Positions 40,702-49,758 of a DNA stretch of 64,000 nt are shown here, piece after piece. Position numbers and translations under genes: made by a program. The stretch is from Arenibacter hampyeongensis (GTDB lineage: Bacteria; Bacteroidota; Bacteroidia; Flavobacteriales; Flavobacteriaceae): positions 868,001-932,000 of the forward strand of contig NZ_PIOB01000001.1 of NCBI RefSeq assembly GCF_002909255.1, in the 5' to 3' direction. Every line of letters begins with the position of its first letter. Position 1 is the first letter of the stretch. Below the pieces are notes generated by a model. The model was given only the letters and a program-made list of their open reading frames with translations, had not been told where the DNA came from and made no database searches.

Positions 40702-43635
40702 ATGACTTACGATTTCAGGAAGATTGAAGAAAAGTGGCAGAAATTTTGGGCGGAAAACCAAACCTTTAAAGCAGAAAATGATTCCCAAAAAGAAAAGTTT
40801 TATGTGTTGGATATGTTTCCGTACCCTTCCGGAGCTGGTTTGCACGTAGGGCATCCGCTAGGCTATATTGCCAGTGATATTTATGCACGTTATAAGAGAC
40901 ACAAGGGATTTAACGTTCTGCATCCAATGGGATACGATTCTTTTGGACTTCCTGCAGAACAATACGCAATTCAAACAGGACAACATCCTGCAATAACTAC
41001 CGAGACCAACATCAGTAGATATCGGGAACAATTGGATAAAATTGGTTTTTCTTTTGATTGGAGCAGAGAGGTACGTACCTCCGATCCCAACTATTACAAA
41101 TGGACCCAATGGATCTTTATCCAACTATTTAATTCATGGTACAATAAGGAGGCCGATAAGGCAGAAGATATTTCAAATCTGATTGCCAAATTTGAAAAAG
41201 AAGGCAATCAAAATGTTAATGCGGTGTGTGACGAGGAAGTGTTGGATTTCTCGGCAACCGAATGGAAGGCTTTTTCCCCAAAACAACAGCAAGAGATTTT
41301 ATTAAAATATAGGTTAACATATTTGGCGGAAACTGAAGTCAATTGGTGTCCTGCCTTAGGGACAGTTTTGGCCAACGACGAGATAGTCAACGGGGTTTCG
41401 GAGCGTGGTGGCCACCCTGTGATCCGTAAAAAAATGACCCAATGGAGTATGCGCATTTCTGCCTATGCCCAGCGATTATTGGATGATTTGGCAACGGTAG
41501 ATTGGCCGCAACCATTAAAGGATTCCCAGACCAATTGGATCGGAAGGTCTGAGGGTGCTGAGGTGACATTTAAGGTGAACGGGCATGAAGAGGTCATTGA
41601 TGTTTTCACCACCCGTCCAGACACCATTTTTGGAGTAAGTTTTATGACTTTGGCCCCAGAGCATGAATTGGTTTCCAAAATTACCACCCCTGAGCAAAAG
41701 GTGGAAGTTGAGTCTTATATAGAGGCCACGGCCAAACGCAGTGAGCGCGATCGTATGGCAGACGTAAAGACCATATCCGGTGCGTTTACGGGGGCGTATG
41801 CAGAACATCCTTTCAGTAAAGAGCCAATTCCTATTTGGATAGGGGATTATGTTTTGGCAGGTTACGGTACAGGGGCGGTAATGTCCGTTCCCTGTGGAGA
41901 TCAGCGCGATCATGACTTTGCAAAGCATTTTAATATTCCTATTCCCAATATTTTCGAGGGTGTGGATATTTCAGAAGAGGCCTATGCCGATAAGGAAAAG
42001 ACTATAATTGCCAATTCCGATTTTTTAAATGGACTTCCATATAAAAAAGCGGTTAAGCATGTCATTTATGAATTGGAAAAATTAGGACAAGGGGAAGGAA
42101 AAATAAACTATAGGTTACGCGATGCGGTTTTTAGTCGCCAACGTTATTGGGGAGAGCCTTTTCCGGTCTATTATATAGACGGAATGCCGCAAATGATCGA
42201 TCAGGAACATTTGCCCATTGTACTTCCGGAGGTAGTAAAATACCTGCCTACGGAAACTGGTGAACCACCTTTGGGCAATGCCACGGTCTGGGCTTGGGAC
42301 GTTAAAAAGTCGGCGGTAGTCAGTAATCAGTTAATAGATCATAAATCCGTATTTCCATTGGAGTTGAATACCATGCCTGGTTGGGCGGGGAGTTCGTACT
42401 ACTTTAACCGCTATATGGATCCGACTAATGAGAACGAAATATTCTCTAAGGGTGCAATTGACTATTGGCAGGATGTAGATTTATACATAGGTGGTAGCGA
42501 GCATGCTACCGGCCACTTGCTATACTCCCGATTTTGGCAAAAGTTTTTGTTCGATAAAGGGGTGGTGCCCAAACCCGAGTTTGCCAAAAAACTGATCAAC
42601 CAAGGGATGATTACCGGGACCAGTGCTTTTGTTTATTTTGTTGTTGCCCGTTTTGCAAAAGACAAACAATTTTACATTGCAATATCGAAAAGTGCTTGGG
42701 GTAAAGTTGATGAGGTTATTAAAAAATGGAGAAACACTCCCCCAGTTAACGAAAAGCCTTTTAGATTTAGTGTTTTAAATAGAACTCATTCCAATGTAAA
42801 ATATGTTAATGGTTCTGATGAATTAGATATTGAATCATTTAGGAATGACGTGATGAATCCTGAATTTAAGGATGCTATTTTTATAGGTGAAAAAGGAAAA
42901 GTAATTGAAGATAATGACGATGTTTATATCGTAGGTCGCGAGGTAGAAAAAATGTCCAAATCCAAGTACAATGTAGTGAGTCCGGATAGTATTTGCGAGG
43001 AGTATGGGGCAGATTCCCTTCGTTTGTACGAGATGTTCCTAGGTCCCTTGGAGCAGTCCAAGCCGTGGAATACGGCAGGAATCAGTGGGGTCTATAGTTT
43101 CCTAAAAAAAATGTGGCGTTTATACCACGGAGGGGTGGAAGGTGCGTTTATGGTTACCGATACCGAACCAACTGCAGATAATTTAAAGACCCTGCATAAG
43201 ACCATCAAGAAAGTGGAGGAGGATATTGAAAATTTTTCCTTTAATACCTCGGTAGCTACCTTTATGATCTGTGTAAACGAATTGGCAACCCAAAAATGTA
43301 ATAGCAGGGAAGTATTGGAGCCCTTAGCAGTATTGGTCTCGTCTTACGCTCCACATATTGCAGAAGAGCTTTGGAATCAATTGGGGCATACCACCTCAAT
43401 TGCCACTGCTCCCTTTCCAAAGTTTGATGAAAAATATTTGGTAGAGAGCAGCAAGGAATACCCCATATCGTTCAACGGAAAAATGCGCTTTAAAATTGAG
43501 TTGCCGGTAGATCTTTCCAAAGAGGAAATTGAAGCTGCCGTTATGGCCCATGATAAAACCCAGGAGCAGTTGCAGGGCCGTACCCCTAAAAAGGTAATTA
43601 TAGTTCCCGGAAAGATTGTAAACATTGTAGGTTAA
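40702..43635 (+). CDS. leuS: Leucine--tRNA ligase
   Basis: 977 residues. The class I HIGH-type motif is LHVGHPLGY near residue 50, the editing domain includes TTRPDTIFGVSFMTLAPEH, and the KMSKS motif (EKMSKSKYN) begins near residue 750. The stretch before KMSKS (residues about 637-748) is the leucine-specific region; it seems about 30 residues longer than I would expect from flavobacterial enzymes, and its DNA (about 42640-42930) is visibly more AT-rich than the flanks. The reading frame is intact and all core motifs are present, so the enzyme should be active. Confidence 0.98.
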   Translation: MTYDFRKIEEKWQKFWAENQTFKAENDSQKEKFYVLDMFPYPSGAGLHVGHPLGYIASDIYARYKRHKGFNVLHPMGYDSFGLPAEQYAIQTGQHPAITTETNISRYREQLDKIGFSFDWSREVRTSDPNYYKWTQWIFIQLFNSWYNKEADKAEDISNLIAKFEKEGNQNVNAVCDEEVLDFSATEWKAFSPKQQQEILLKYRLTYLAETEVNWCPALGTVLANDEIVNGVSERGGHPVIRKKMTQWSMRISAYAQRLLDDLATVDWPQPLKDSQTNWIGRSEGAEVTFKVNGHEEVIDVFTTRPDTIFGVSFMTLAPEHELVSKITTPEQKVEVESYIEATAKRSERDRMADVKTISGAFTGAYAEHPFSKEPIPIWIGDYVLAGYGTGAVMSVPCGDQRDHDFAKHFNIPIPNIFEGVDISEEAYADKEKTIIANSDFLNGLPYKKAVKHVIYELEKLGQGEGKINYRLRDAVFSRQRYWGEPFPVYYIDGMPQMIDQEHLPIVLPEVVKYLPTETGEPPLGNATVWAWDVKKSAVVSNQLIDHKSVFPLELNTMPGWAGSSYYFNRYMDPTNENEIFSKGAIDYWQDVDLYIGGSEHATGHLLYSRFWQKFLFDKGVVPKPEFAKKLINQGMITGTSAFVYFVVARFAKDKQFYIAISKSAWGKVDEVIKKWRNTPPVNEKPFRFSVLNRTHSNVKYVNGSDELDIESFRNDVMNPEFKDAIFIGEKGKVIEDNDDVYIVGREVEKMSKSKYNVVSPDSICEEYGADSLRLYEMFLGPLEQSKPWNTAGISGVYSFLKKMWRLYHGGVEGAFMVTDTEPTADNLKTLHKTIKKVEEDIENFSFNTSVATFMICVNELATQKCNSREVLEPLAVLVSSYAPHIAEELWNQLGHTTSIATAPFPKFDEKYLVESSKEYPISFNGKMRFKIELPVDLSKEEIEAAVMAHDKTQEQLQGRTPKKVIIVPGKIVNIVG

Positions 43636-43754
43636 AAGTAGTACTGTACAAGGCAGACTTTATAACTGATTGTCATAGCTTTTGGTGTGCTAAATCAACT
43701 GGGTGAATCTCAATGGTTATAGGGACAAAGAATTAAAAATTAGGATCCGGTGTT

Positions 43755-44009
43755 ATGGAAAATATAGAAATCATGGGCTTGGTGGCAGCCGTACTTACTA
43801 CCTCTTCATTGATGCCACAGGTACATAAAACCTGGAGCAATAAGTCTACCAAGGATATTTCATTGACCATGTATTTGGCCATGTTTCTCGGGGTGGTGCT
43901 TTGGTTGATCTACGGCATTTACCACGAAAGTGTCCCCATGATGTTGGCCAATTTTATAACTGCAGTATTAATTTTAATTATGATTGTCCTGAAGCTAAAA
44001 TATAAGTAG
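43755..44009 (+). CDS. SemiSWEET-type sugar transporter
   Basis: 84 residues, the size of a bacterial SemiSWEET. Three transmembrane helices are visible. The PQ motif and following residues LMPQVHKTWSNKSTKDISLT near residues 22-41 match the SWEET/PQ-loop family, and the second half is AMFLGVVLWLIYGIYHESVP. SemiSWEETs work as dimers to carry sugars across membranes by facilitated diffusion. The gene lies 119 bases after leuS and probably has its own promoter. The substrate is unknown. Confidence 0.92.
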   Translation: MENIEIMGLVAAVLTTSSLMPQVHKTWSNKSTKDISLTMYLAMFLGVVLWLIYGIYHESVPMMLANFITAVLILIMIVLKLKYK

Positions 44010-44023
44010 GAAGGGACAATTTG

Positions 44024-44039
44024 TCAGATAATTATCTGA
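44024..44039. other. 16-bp perfect palindrome (tcagataattatctga)
   Basis: It lies between the SemiSWEET gene and the zinc peptidase gene, about 112 bases before the latter. It could be an operator or a hairpin; no T-run follows. Confidence 0.35.
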
Positions 44040-44151
44040 TTAGGCTTTCTAATTTTGGTTCGGATAATTTGGCGAGCTTTTTGCTATATTTATTAGAAAT
44101 TGAATAAAGGAAACTTTAGTATATTGGATTAATTTTAAAAAAGAAATCGTT

Positions 44152-44847
44152 ATGATGATGTATTATATATTACTGGGTGCAATAGCTTTGGTAAGTTGGT
44201 TGGTAAGTAATAAGCTGAAAAGTAAATTTAAGCACTATTCCAAAGTGCATTTGCGCAATGGCATGAGTGGTGCCGAGATTGCAGAAAAAATGTTGGCCGA
44301 TCACGGGATCAGGGACGTAAAGGTTATTTCCACTCCTGGGATGCTAACAGATCACTACAATCCGGTGAATAAAACAGTAAATTTAAGTGAGGGAGTCTAT
44401 AACCAAAGAAATGCTTCGGCGGCTGCGGTTGCGGCCCACGAATGTGGACATGCGGTACAGCACGCTACGGCCTATGAATGGTTGACTTTACGTTCCAAAT
44501 TGGTACCTGTGGTAAGTGTTACCTCAGGAATGTCCATGTGGGTAGTTTTCGGTGGTATTATGCTTGGAGCGGCAGCCGGTGTTGGAATGGGATATTGGGT
44601 GGCAGTAGCGGGGCTAATAATGATGGGCCTTGCTACCTTATTTAGTTTTATCACTTTACCAGTGGAATACGATGCCAGTAACAGGGCATTGGCGTGGTTA
44701 AAGAATAAGAATATAGTATCTCCTGAGGAATATAAGGGTTCTGAAGATGCCTTAAAATGGGCGGCCAGGACATACTTGGTAGCTGCAATTGGCTCGTTGG
44801 CTACCCTGGTCTATTGGGCTATGCAGGTTCTGGGAAGTAGGGACTAA
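44152..44847 (+). CDS. Zinc metallopeptidase, YugP-like membrane protein
   Basis: 231 residues. An N-terminal helix (YYILLGAIALVSWLV) is followed by the zinc motif HECGH at residues 96-100 (AAVAAHECGHAVQHA) and by two or three helices near 118-168. The Glu/His downstream and the segment LPVEYDASNRALAWL match the family usually named neutral zinc metallopeptidase. Its physiological substrate is unknown. The downstream hairpin at 44873-44897 ends transcription from both sides. Confidence 0.94.
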   Translation: MMMYYILLGAIALVSWLVSNKLKSKFKHYSKVHLRNGMSGAEIAEKMLADHGIRDVKVISTPGMLTDHYNPVNKTVNLSEGVYNQRNASAAAVAAHECGHAVQHATAYEWLTLRSKLVPVVSVTSGMSMWVVFGGIMLGAAAGVGMGYWVAVAGLIMMGLATLFSFITLPVEYDASNRALAWLKNKNIVSPEEYKGSEDALKWAARTYLVAAIGSLATLVYWAMQVLGSRD

Positions 44848-44872
44848 GGACAAAAATGGATAAAGTAACAAA

Positions 44873-44897
44873 GGACATCAAACGATGTCCTTTTTTT
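44873..44897. terminator. Bidirectional terminator hairpin
   Basis: ggacatc (44873-44879) pairs with gatgtcc (44884-44890) across a 4-base loop, with a T-run on the plus side and A-rich sequence on the other. It separates the convergent peptidase and Lrp genes. Confidence 0.8.
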
Positions 44898-45366
44898 ATA
44901 TTGTAATTTGCCGGTCTATCTGTTGGTCCAAGGAAATAAAGGTCTCTGTTCTGGAGACCCCTTCTATCTGCTGTATGTCCCTGTTAAGTACATGCATGAG
45001 ATGTTCATTGTCCCTGCAAAGTACTTTTATGAGAATGGACCAGTTGCCTGTAGTGTAGTGGCATTCCAGGACCTCCGGAATTTTTTCAAGTTCCTTAACC
45101 GCTACAGGATTGCTCATTGCCTTATCCAAATAGATGCCTATGTAGGCCATGGTGGTAAAGCCTAAAACCTTGGGATTAATAATAAATTTGGACCCTGCAA
45201 TTAAACCTGAAGCTTCCAATTTCCGTAACCTCTGATGAATGGCAGCACCTGAAATCCCAATTTTCCGGGCGATTTCCAAAACAGGCTTTCTGGCATCGGC
45301 CATTAAAAATCTTAGGATCTTTTTATCGATACCATCAATTTTAACGTTTTCGTTGTTGGATTTCAT
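44896..45366 (-). CDS. Lrp/AsnC family transcriptional regulator
   Basis: 156 residues. The N-terminal helix-turn-helix is KILRFLMADARKPVLEIARK then ISGAAIHQRLRKLEASGLI (residues about 17-55), and the C-terminal RAM (effector) domain starts near residue 60 with PKVLGFTTMAYIGIYLD and ends with GVSRTETFISL. Lrp proteins sense amino acids and act as multimers. The gene lies just downstream of a saccharopine dehydrogenase gene on the same strand, 48 bases apart, so it may regulate lysine catabolism. That link is inferred from position only. Confidence 0.96.
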   Translation of the reverse strand: MKSNNENVKIDGIDKKILRFLMADARKPVLEIARKIGISGAAIHQRLRKLEASGLIAGSKFIINPKVLGFTTMAYIGIYLDKAMSNPVAVKELEKIPEVLECHYTTGNWSILIKVLCRDNEHLMHVLNRDIQQIEGVSRTETFISLDQQIDRQITI

Positions 45367-45414
45367 GGTTAATACTTCAATTACATTATAAAGATACCAA
45401 AATGGTTTTATATT

Positions 45415-46788
45415 TTAACTGGCAACGGAATCGGGATTATATCCCAAGTAGGGCACTTTGTATTCCTTAAAGTGAATGCCAAAGCCTTTTAATTCATTTA
45501 AAATGGGTTCATATACTTCTCTCCTTATGGGCAATTGTACCCCTGGAGTGGTTATTTTTTTGTTTAAAATTTGTAAAGTGGCAATGGCGACCGGTAATCC
45601 AACTGTCTTGGCCATGGCAGTGTAGGTGCGATCTTCTCCTGTGACCACCATATTGGAATCTATCTGTTCCTTTTTGCCATTAATTTCGTAACCAAATTTG
45701 TGGTACATGACGATCATATCCTTGTCCGTCTCCGCCAAGGTCCAGCTATCTTCCAGGATTCTTTGCAATATTTCTGCAGGGGTAGCATTTTTTAATTCAA
45801 TTATTCGTTGGGAATCAAATAGGTGGAGTTCCATTAATTTTTCCCACATTATATCATCCTGATCGATTTTAAGGTAATGCCTCATTTTCAGTTCTACCGT
45901 ATTGGTAGGGGAATAGGGTAGAAAGAGGTTTACAAATTGGCGGTAAGACATGCCTTCAGAATTCTCTATGGTGTAACTATCATCTGTCATGCCCAATTGT
46001 ACAAACATATTCCATGCCTTGGAAAAACCGACCCTTCGCATAGTTCCACGGTATAAAGTAAGCACATTTTGAAGTCCATAGGCTTCTCTATATTTTAAGG
46101 AATCCCTATTGGCGTATACTTCAAATTTCCCGTAGCCTTCAACATCCAAAAATTCGGTACGTCTAAAAAGTTTGTGGTAGGGAATGTATTTATAGGTACC
46201 TTCTTGAATAAATTTTGCTACACCGCCCTGGCCGGCCACAACAACATTTCTAGGGTTCCAGGTAAATTTATAATTCCATAGGTTGTTGTCGCTTTCAGGA
46301 GCCACCAAACCTCCGGTGAAGGATTCGAATAGGATCATTTTGCCACCTTGATCCCTAATGTTATCTATAACCTGCATGGCACTCATATGATCAATCCCTG
46401 GGTCCAATCCAATTTCGTTCATAAAAACAAGGCCTTTTTCTTTTGCCTGTTGATCTAAAGCCATTATTTCATCACTTATATAAGAGGCCGTAACCAAATG
46501 TTTCCCAAATTGTATACAGTCAACGGCAACCTTAAAATGAAAACGGGCAGGAAGCATGGAGATCACTATGTCAGATTCTTGGATTACCTTACTTCTCTCC
46601 ACATCATTAAAAATGTCTAATTTTAAGGTGGTACATGCTGGATGTAATTTTATTTTGTCAGGTATGGCATCTGCATTTAAGTCACAAATAGTAAGATGTA
46701 AATTTTCTTCTTCTGCTTTTTGCAGTAAATAATCCAACAAATAAGAGGTGGATTTTCCTGTGCCCACAACAAGTATTTTTCGTCTCAT
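45415..46788 (-). CDS. Saccharopine dehydrogenase family protein (lysine catabolism)
   Basis: 457 residues. An N-terminal Rossmann fold (RKILVVGTGKSTSYLLDYL) is followed by LVTASYISDEIMALDQQA, MNEIGLDPGIDHMSAMQVI and the C-terminal domain with TGGLVAPESDNNLWNYKFTW. The E-x-G-L-D-P-G-I-D-H segment is the saccharopine reductase/dehydrogenase signature. The enzyme oxidises saccharopine to glutamate and aminoadipate semialdehyde, or runs the reverse step. The lysine-ketoglutarate reductase partner is not adjacent. The Lrp regulator follows. Confidence 0.9.
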   Translation of the reverse strand: MRRKILVVGTGKSTSYLLDYLLQKAEEENLHLTICDLNADAIPDKIKLHPACTTLKLDIFNDVERSKVIQESDIVISMLPARFHFKVAVDCIQFGKHLVTASYISDEIMALDQQAKEKGLVFMNEIGLDPGIDHMSAMQVIDNIRDQGGKMILFESFTGGLVAPESDNNLWNYKFTWNPRNVVVAGQGGVAKFIQEGTYKYIPYHKLFRRTEFLDVEGYGKFEVYANRDSLKYREAYGLQNVLTLYRGTMRRVGFSKAWNMFVQLGMTDDSYTIENSEGMSYRQFVNLFLPYSPTNTVELKMRHYLKIDQDDIMWEKLMELHLFDSQRIIELKNATPAEILQRILEDSWTLAETDKDMIVMYHKFGYEINGKKEQIDSNMVVTGEDRTYTAMAKTVGLPVAIATLQILNKKITTPGVQLPIRREVYEPILNELKGFGIHFKEYKVPYLGYNPDSVAS

Positions 46789-46834
46789 TGGTTTTTTACT
46801 TTTTTATTTAACGGATACTAAGGTATCAAATTGT

Positions 46835-46842
46835 TATATTTG
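46835..46842 (+). promoter_or_regulatory. -7 element (TATATTTG) for the DUF423 gene
   Basis: A perfect TAnnTTTG match lies 24 bases before the ATG at 46866. No clear -33 element was found. Confidence 0.5.
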
Positions 46843-46865
46843 TAAGGAATAAGCACTAATAAGTT

Positions 46866-47258
46866 ATGAACAAAACAATTTTTGTAACTGGGATATTTTT
46901 CGGTCTTACGGCAGTTCTTTTGGGAGCTTTTGGGGCACATGGTCTGGAAAATTTGTTGGACGGCAAGGCTATCAGTACATTTGAGACCGGTGTAAAATAC
47001 CAGATGTACCATGCTTTGTTCCTAATGATATTGGGCGGCTTTAACTTATTGGTTGAAGAGCGAAAAAAGGCGGTTTACTATTTAATTGTAGCAGGGGTAA
47101 TATGTTTTTCCTTTTCAATTTATCTTTTGTCAACCAATGAACTATCAATTTTTGATTTTAAGAAAATAGCCTTATTGACTCCCATTGGAGGTGTTCTGTT
47201 GGTCTCGGGCTGGATACTTTTGGGAATTAGGGTCCATAAACAAAATCAATCAAATTAA
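46866..47258 (+). CDS. DUF423 small membrane protein
   Basis: 130 residues with four hydrophobic segments. The conserved start FFGLTAVLLGAFGAHGLENL with its G-A-F-G-A-H-G-L signature is diagnostic for DUF423, and FETGVKYQMYHALFLMILGG follows. These proteins are found in many bacteria, and their function is unknown. The gene lies between the divergent saccharopine dehydrogenase gene and pckA, with its own -7 element. Confidence 0.94.
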   Translation: MNKTIFVTGIFFGLTAVLLGAFGAHGLENLLDGKAISTFETGVKYQMYHALFLMILGGFNLLVEERKKAVYYLIVAGVICFSFSIYLLSTNELSIFDFKKIALLTPIGGVLLVSGWILLGIRVHKQNQSN

Positions 47259-47310
47259 AACTAACAAGCTCTTAGAGCCTTTATATATATTCTAATAAAA
47301 CGCGACTATT

Positions 47311-48927
47311 ATGACTTCATCAACCCCATCAACGCAATCGATTTCGTTGAAAGCGTATGGCATTTCAACAACAAAAATCCACTATCAATTATCACCTTCC
47401 AAACTGCATGAAATTACTGTAGAAAAGGGTATGGGTGTAACCTCTTCCACCGGGGCGTTGGCCATAAATACCGGTGAATTTACAGGTAGGTCACCATTGG
47501 ATAGGTTTATAGTTAAGGATGCTATTACCGCCGATAAAATTTGGTGGGGAAATGTGAATATACCTTTTGAAAGTGAAAAGTTTGATGCCCTTTACACTAA
47601 GGTCATACAGTACCTTAATGAAAAGGAGCTTTATGTTAGGGACTGTTTTGCATGTGCAGATGATGAATATAAAACCAATATCAGGGTTATTAATGAATAC
47701 CCATGGTCCAATATGTTTGCCTACAATATGTTTTTAAGGCCCACAGATGACGAATTGGTAGGTTTTGATCCTGAATGGACAGTGATTAATGCACCTGGTT
47801 TTATGGCGAAAGTTGAAGAGGATGGGACCAGAAAGCACAATTTTGCCATATTAAATTTCACCCGAAAAATAGCCCTTATTGGCGGTACTGGTTATACCGG
47901 GGAAATTAAAAAGGGAATATTTTCAGCACTCAATTTTATTCTACCGGTTTATAAAGAATGTCTTCCCATGCATTGTTCTGCCAATGTGGGTGATGATGGT
48001 GATACAGCTATCTTTTTTGGACTTTCCGGAACGGGGAAGACCACTTTGTCTGCGGACCCATATAGAAAATTGATCGGGGACGATGAACATGGCTGGACTA
48101 AGGAAAATACCGTGTTTAATTTCGAGGGGGGCTGTTATGCTAAGGTCATTAATCTTTCGGAAGAAAATGAGCCGGAAATTTACGGAGCCATAAAGAAAGG
48201 TGCACTTTTGGAAAATGTGGTCCTGGATGCCAATGGTGTGGTCGATTTTGAAAATACTTCCATTACCCAAAATACTAGGGTAAGTTATCCAATTTATAAT
48301 ATAGACAATATTCAGGAGCCTTCTATTGGAAAGAATCCAAAGAATATTTTCTTTCTTACAGCCGATGCCTTTGGGGTGTTGCCCCCTATATCTAAACTAA
48401 CCCCAAGTCAGGCTGCCTATCACTTTATTTCGGGATACACCGCCAAGGTGGCTGGTACAGAGGCAGGAGTTGTTGAGCCCGTACCTAGTTTTTCGGCCTG
48501 TTTTGGAGCCCCATTTATGCCATTGCACCCCACAAAATACGCGGAAATGCTAAGTAAAAAAATGTTGGATGCAGGGGTCAACGTTTGGTTGGTGAATACG
48601 GGATGGACCGGAGGTCCTTATGGGGTGGGTACCAGAATGAAATTAAAATATACCCGAGCCATGATCCATGCGGCCCTTAGTGGCGAATTGGGGTTGTACA
48701 GTTATGACAAATACCATATCCATTCTGTTTTTGGGGTAGCACAACCTAGGGAATGCCCAGGTGTCCCAACAAGTGTGCTGAGCCCACGGGCAACTTGGAA
48801 CAATGACGAGGCGTACTATAAGACCGCGTTTAAATTAACGAATGCCTTTCGTGAAAATTTTAAGAAATTTGAAGCTTATGCCAATGAGGAAATTAGGCGG
48901 GGCGGACCACAGCGATACGCTTTTTAA
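47311..48927 (+). CDS. pckA: Phosphoenolpyruvate carboxykinase (ATP)
   Basis: 538 residues, the ATP-dependent form. It decarboxylates oxaloacetate to phosphoenolpyruvate for gluconeogenesis. The nucleotide-binding P-loop is FGLSGTGKTTLSADP near residues 234-248, followed by GDDEHGW and the family segment NFEGGCYAKVINL; NTGEFTGRSPLDRF near residue 50 binds substrate. The gene ends with a strong terminator at 48931-48960. Its start is 52 bases after the DUF423 gene, so a separate promoter is likely. Confidence 0.97.
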   Translation: MTSSTPSTQSISLKAYGISTTKIHYQLSPSKLHEITVEKGMGVTSSTGALAINTGEFTGRSPLDRFIVKDAITADKIWWGNVNIPFESEKFDALYTKVIQYLNEKELYVRDCFACADDEYKTNIRVINEYPWSNMFAYNMFLRPTDDELVGFDPEWTVINAPGFMAKVEEDGTRKHNFAILNFTRKIALIGGTGYTGEIKKGIFSALNFILPVYKECLPMHCSANVGDDGDTAIFFGLSGTGKTTLSADPYRKLIGDDEHGWTKENTVFNFEGGCYAKVINLSEENEPEIYGAIKKGALLENVVLDANGVVDFENTSITQNTRVSYPIYNIDNIQEPSIGKNPKNIFFLTADAFGVLPPISKLTPSQAAYHFISGYTAKVAGTEAGVVEPVPSFSACFGAPFMPLHPTKYAEMLSKKMLDAGVNVWLVNTGWTGGPYGVGTRMKLKYTRAMIHAALSGELGLYSYDKYHIHSVFGVAQPRECPGVPTSVLSPRATWNNDEAYYKTAFKLTNAFRENFKKFEAYANEEIRRGGPQRYAF

Positions 48928-48930
48928 CAG

Positions 48931-48960
48931 AATAACCCCGAGGCCTGCCTCGGGGTTATT
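48931..48960 (+). terminator. Rho-independent terminator after pckA
   Basis: A perfect 13-bp GC-rich stem (48931-48943 with 48948-48960) and a tetraloop precede an AT-rich run. It lies 4 bases after the pckA stop. The flanking A and T runs could make it act in both directions. Confidence 0.9.
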
Positions 48961-49011
48961 TATATAGGTCTATTGCCCAATTAATTATCTTTGCAATAAT
49001 AAAATCTCGCC

Positions 49012-49758
49012 TTATTTCTTGTTTACAGTAGTAATGTACCTCTGTAGTGCCATTGTCATGGAAGGCGTTTCAGGGGTTGGAGCTTGAATGTCTATTCTAA
49101 GTCCAGCATCTGTAGCTGCCTTTACCGTAGAATTCCCAAAAACCGCAATTCTGGTTTCGTTTTGTTTAAAATCAGGAAAGTTCTTTAAAAGTGATTCTAT
49201 TCCAGAAGGACTAAAGAATACTAAAACATCATAATAAACATCCCTTAAATCTGAAAGATCGCTTATTACCGTCTTGTAGAATATTCCCCTGGTCCAATCT
49301 ATTCCTAAGCTATCCAATGTTTCGGGAACAATAGGTTTTAGAACATCCGAGGAGGGCAATAAAAATTTTTCGTCCTTGTATTTTTTAAACAGTGCATTTA
49401 AATCTGGAAAATTCATTTTCCCCACGTAAATTTTACGCTTGCGATACACAACGTACTTTTGCAGGTAGTAGGCCACTGCCTCCGACTGACAAAAATATTT
49501 CATCGAATCAGGTACTTTAAACCTCATTTCTTCGGCAATCCTGAAATAATGATCAACTGCATTTCTGCTCGTAAGAATAATCGCGGTAAAATTTTTAAGA
49601 TCAATTTTTTGCTGTCGGACCATTTTCGCATCAACACCTTCCACGTGGATAAAAGGCCTAAAATCTACCTTTATTTTCTCCTTATCAATAAGCTTGGAAT
49701 AGGGGGAATTTTCCATCTTTGGTTCTGGCTGTGAAACCAAAATAGTTTTAACTTTCAT
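49012..49758 (-). CDS. hemD: Uroporphyrinogen-III synthase
   Basis: 248 residues. HemD closes hydroxymethylbilane into uroporphyrinogen III, a branch-point step of heme synthesis. The fold is weakly conserved, but VKTILVSQPEPKM at the N-terminus, IILTSRNAVDHYF, DVLVFFSPSGIESLLKNF and RIAVFGNSTVKAATDAG are typical. The start overlaps the DUF4271 gene by 4 bases (ATGA type). The pairing DUF4271-hemD recurs in flavobacterial genomes as I recall it. Confidence 0.93.
   Translation of the reverse strand: MKVKTILVSQPEPKMENSPYSKLIDKEKIKVDFRPFIHVEGVDAKMVRQQKIDLKNFTAIILTSRNAVDHYFRIAEEMRFKVPDSMKYFCQSEAVAYYLQKYVVYRKRKIYVGKMNFPDLNALFKKYKDEKFLLPSSDVLKPIVPETLDSLGIDWTRGIFYKTVISDLSDLRDVYYDVLVFFSPSGIESLLKNFPDFKQNETRIAVFGNSTVKAATDAGLRIDIQAPTPETPSMTMALQRYITTVNKK

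Noticed and set aside
41515-41928. 137-codon minus-strand ORF inside leuS
   Set aside because: It is antisense to the well-conserved editing domain of LeuRS, with no domain of its own.
42610-42951. Intein within leuS
   Set aside because: The extra sequence is short, has no intein splice motifs (no Cys/Ser start or His-Asn end), and lies in the leucine-specific region that is naturally variable.
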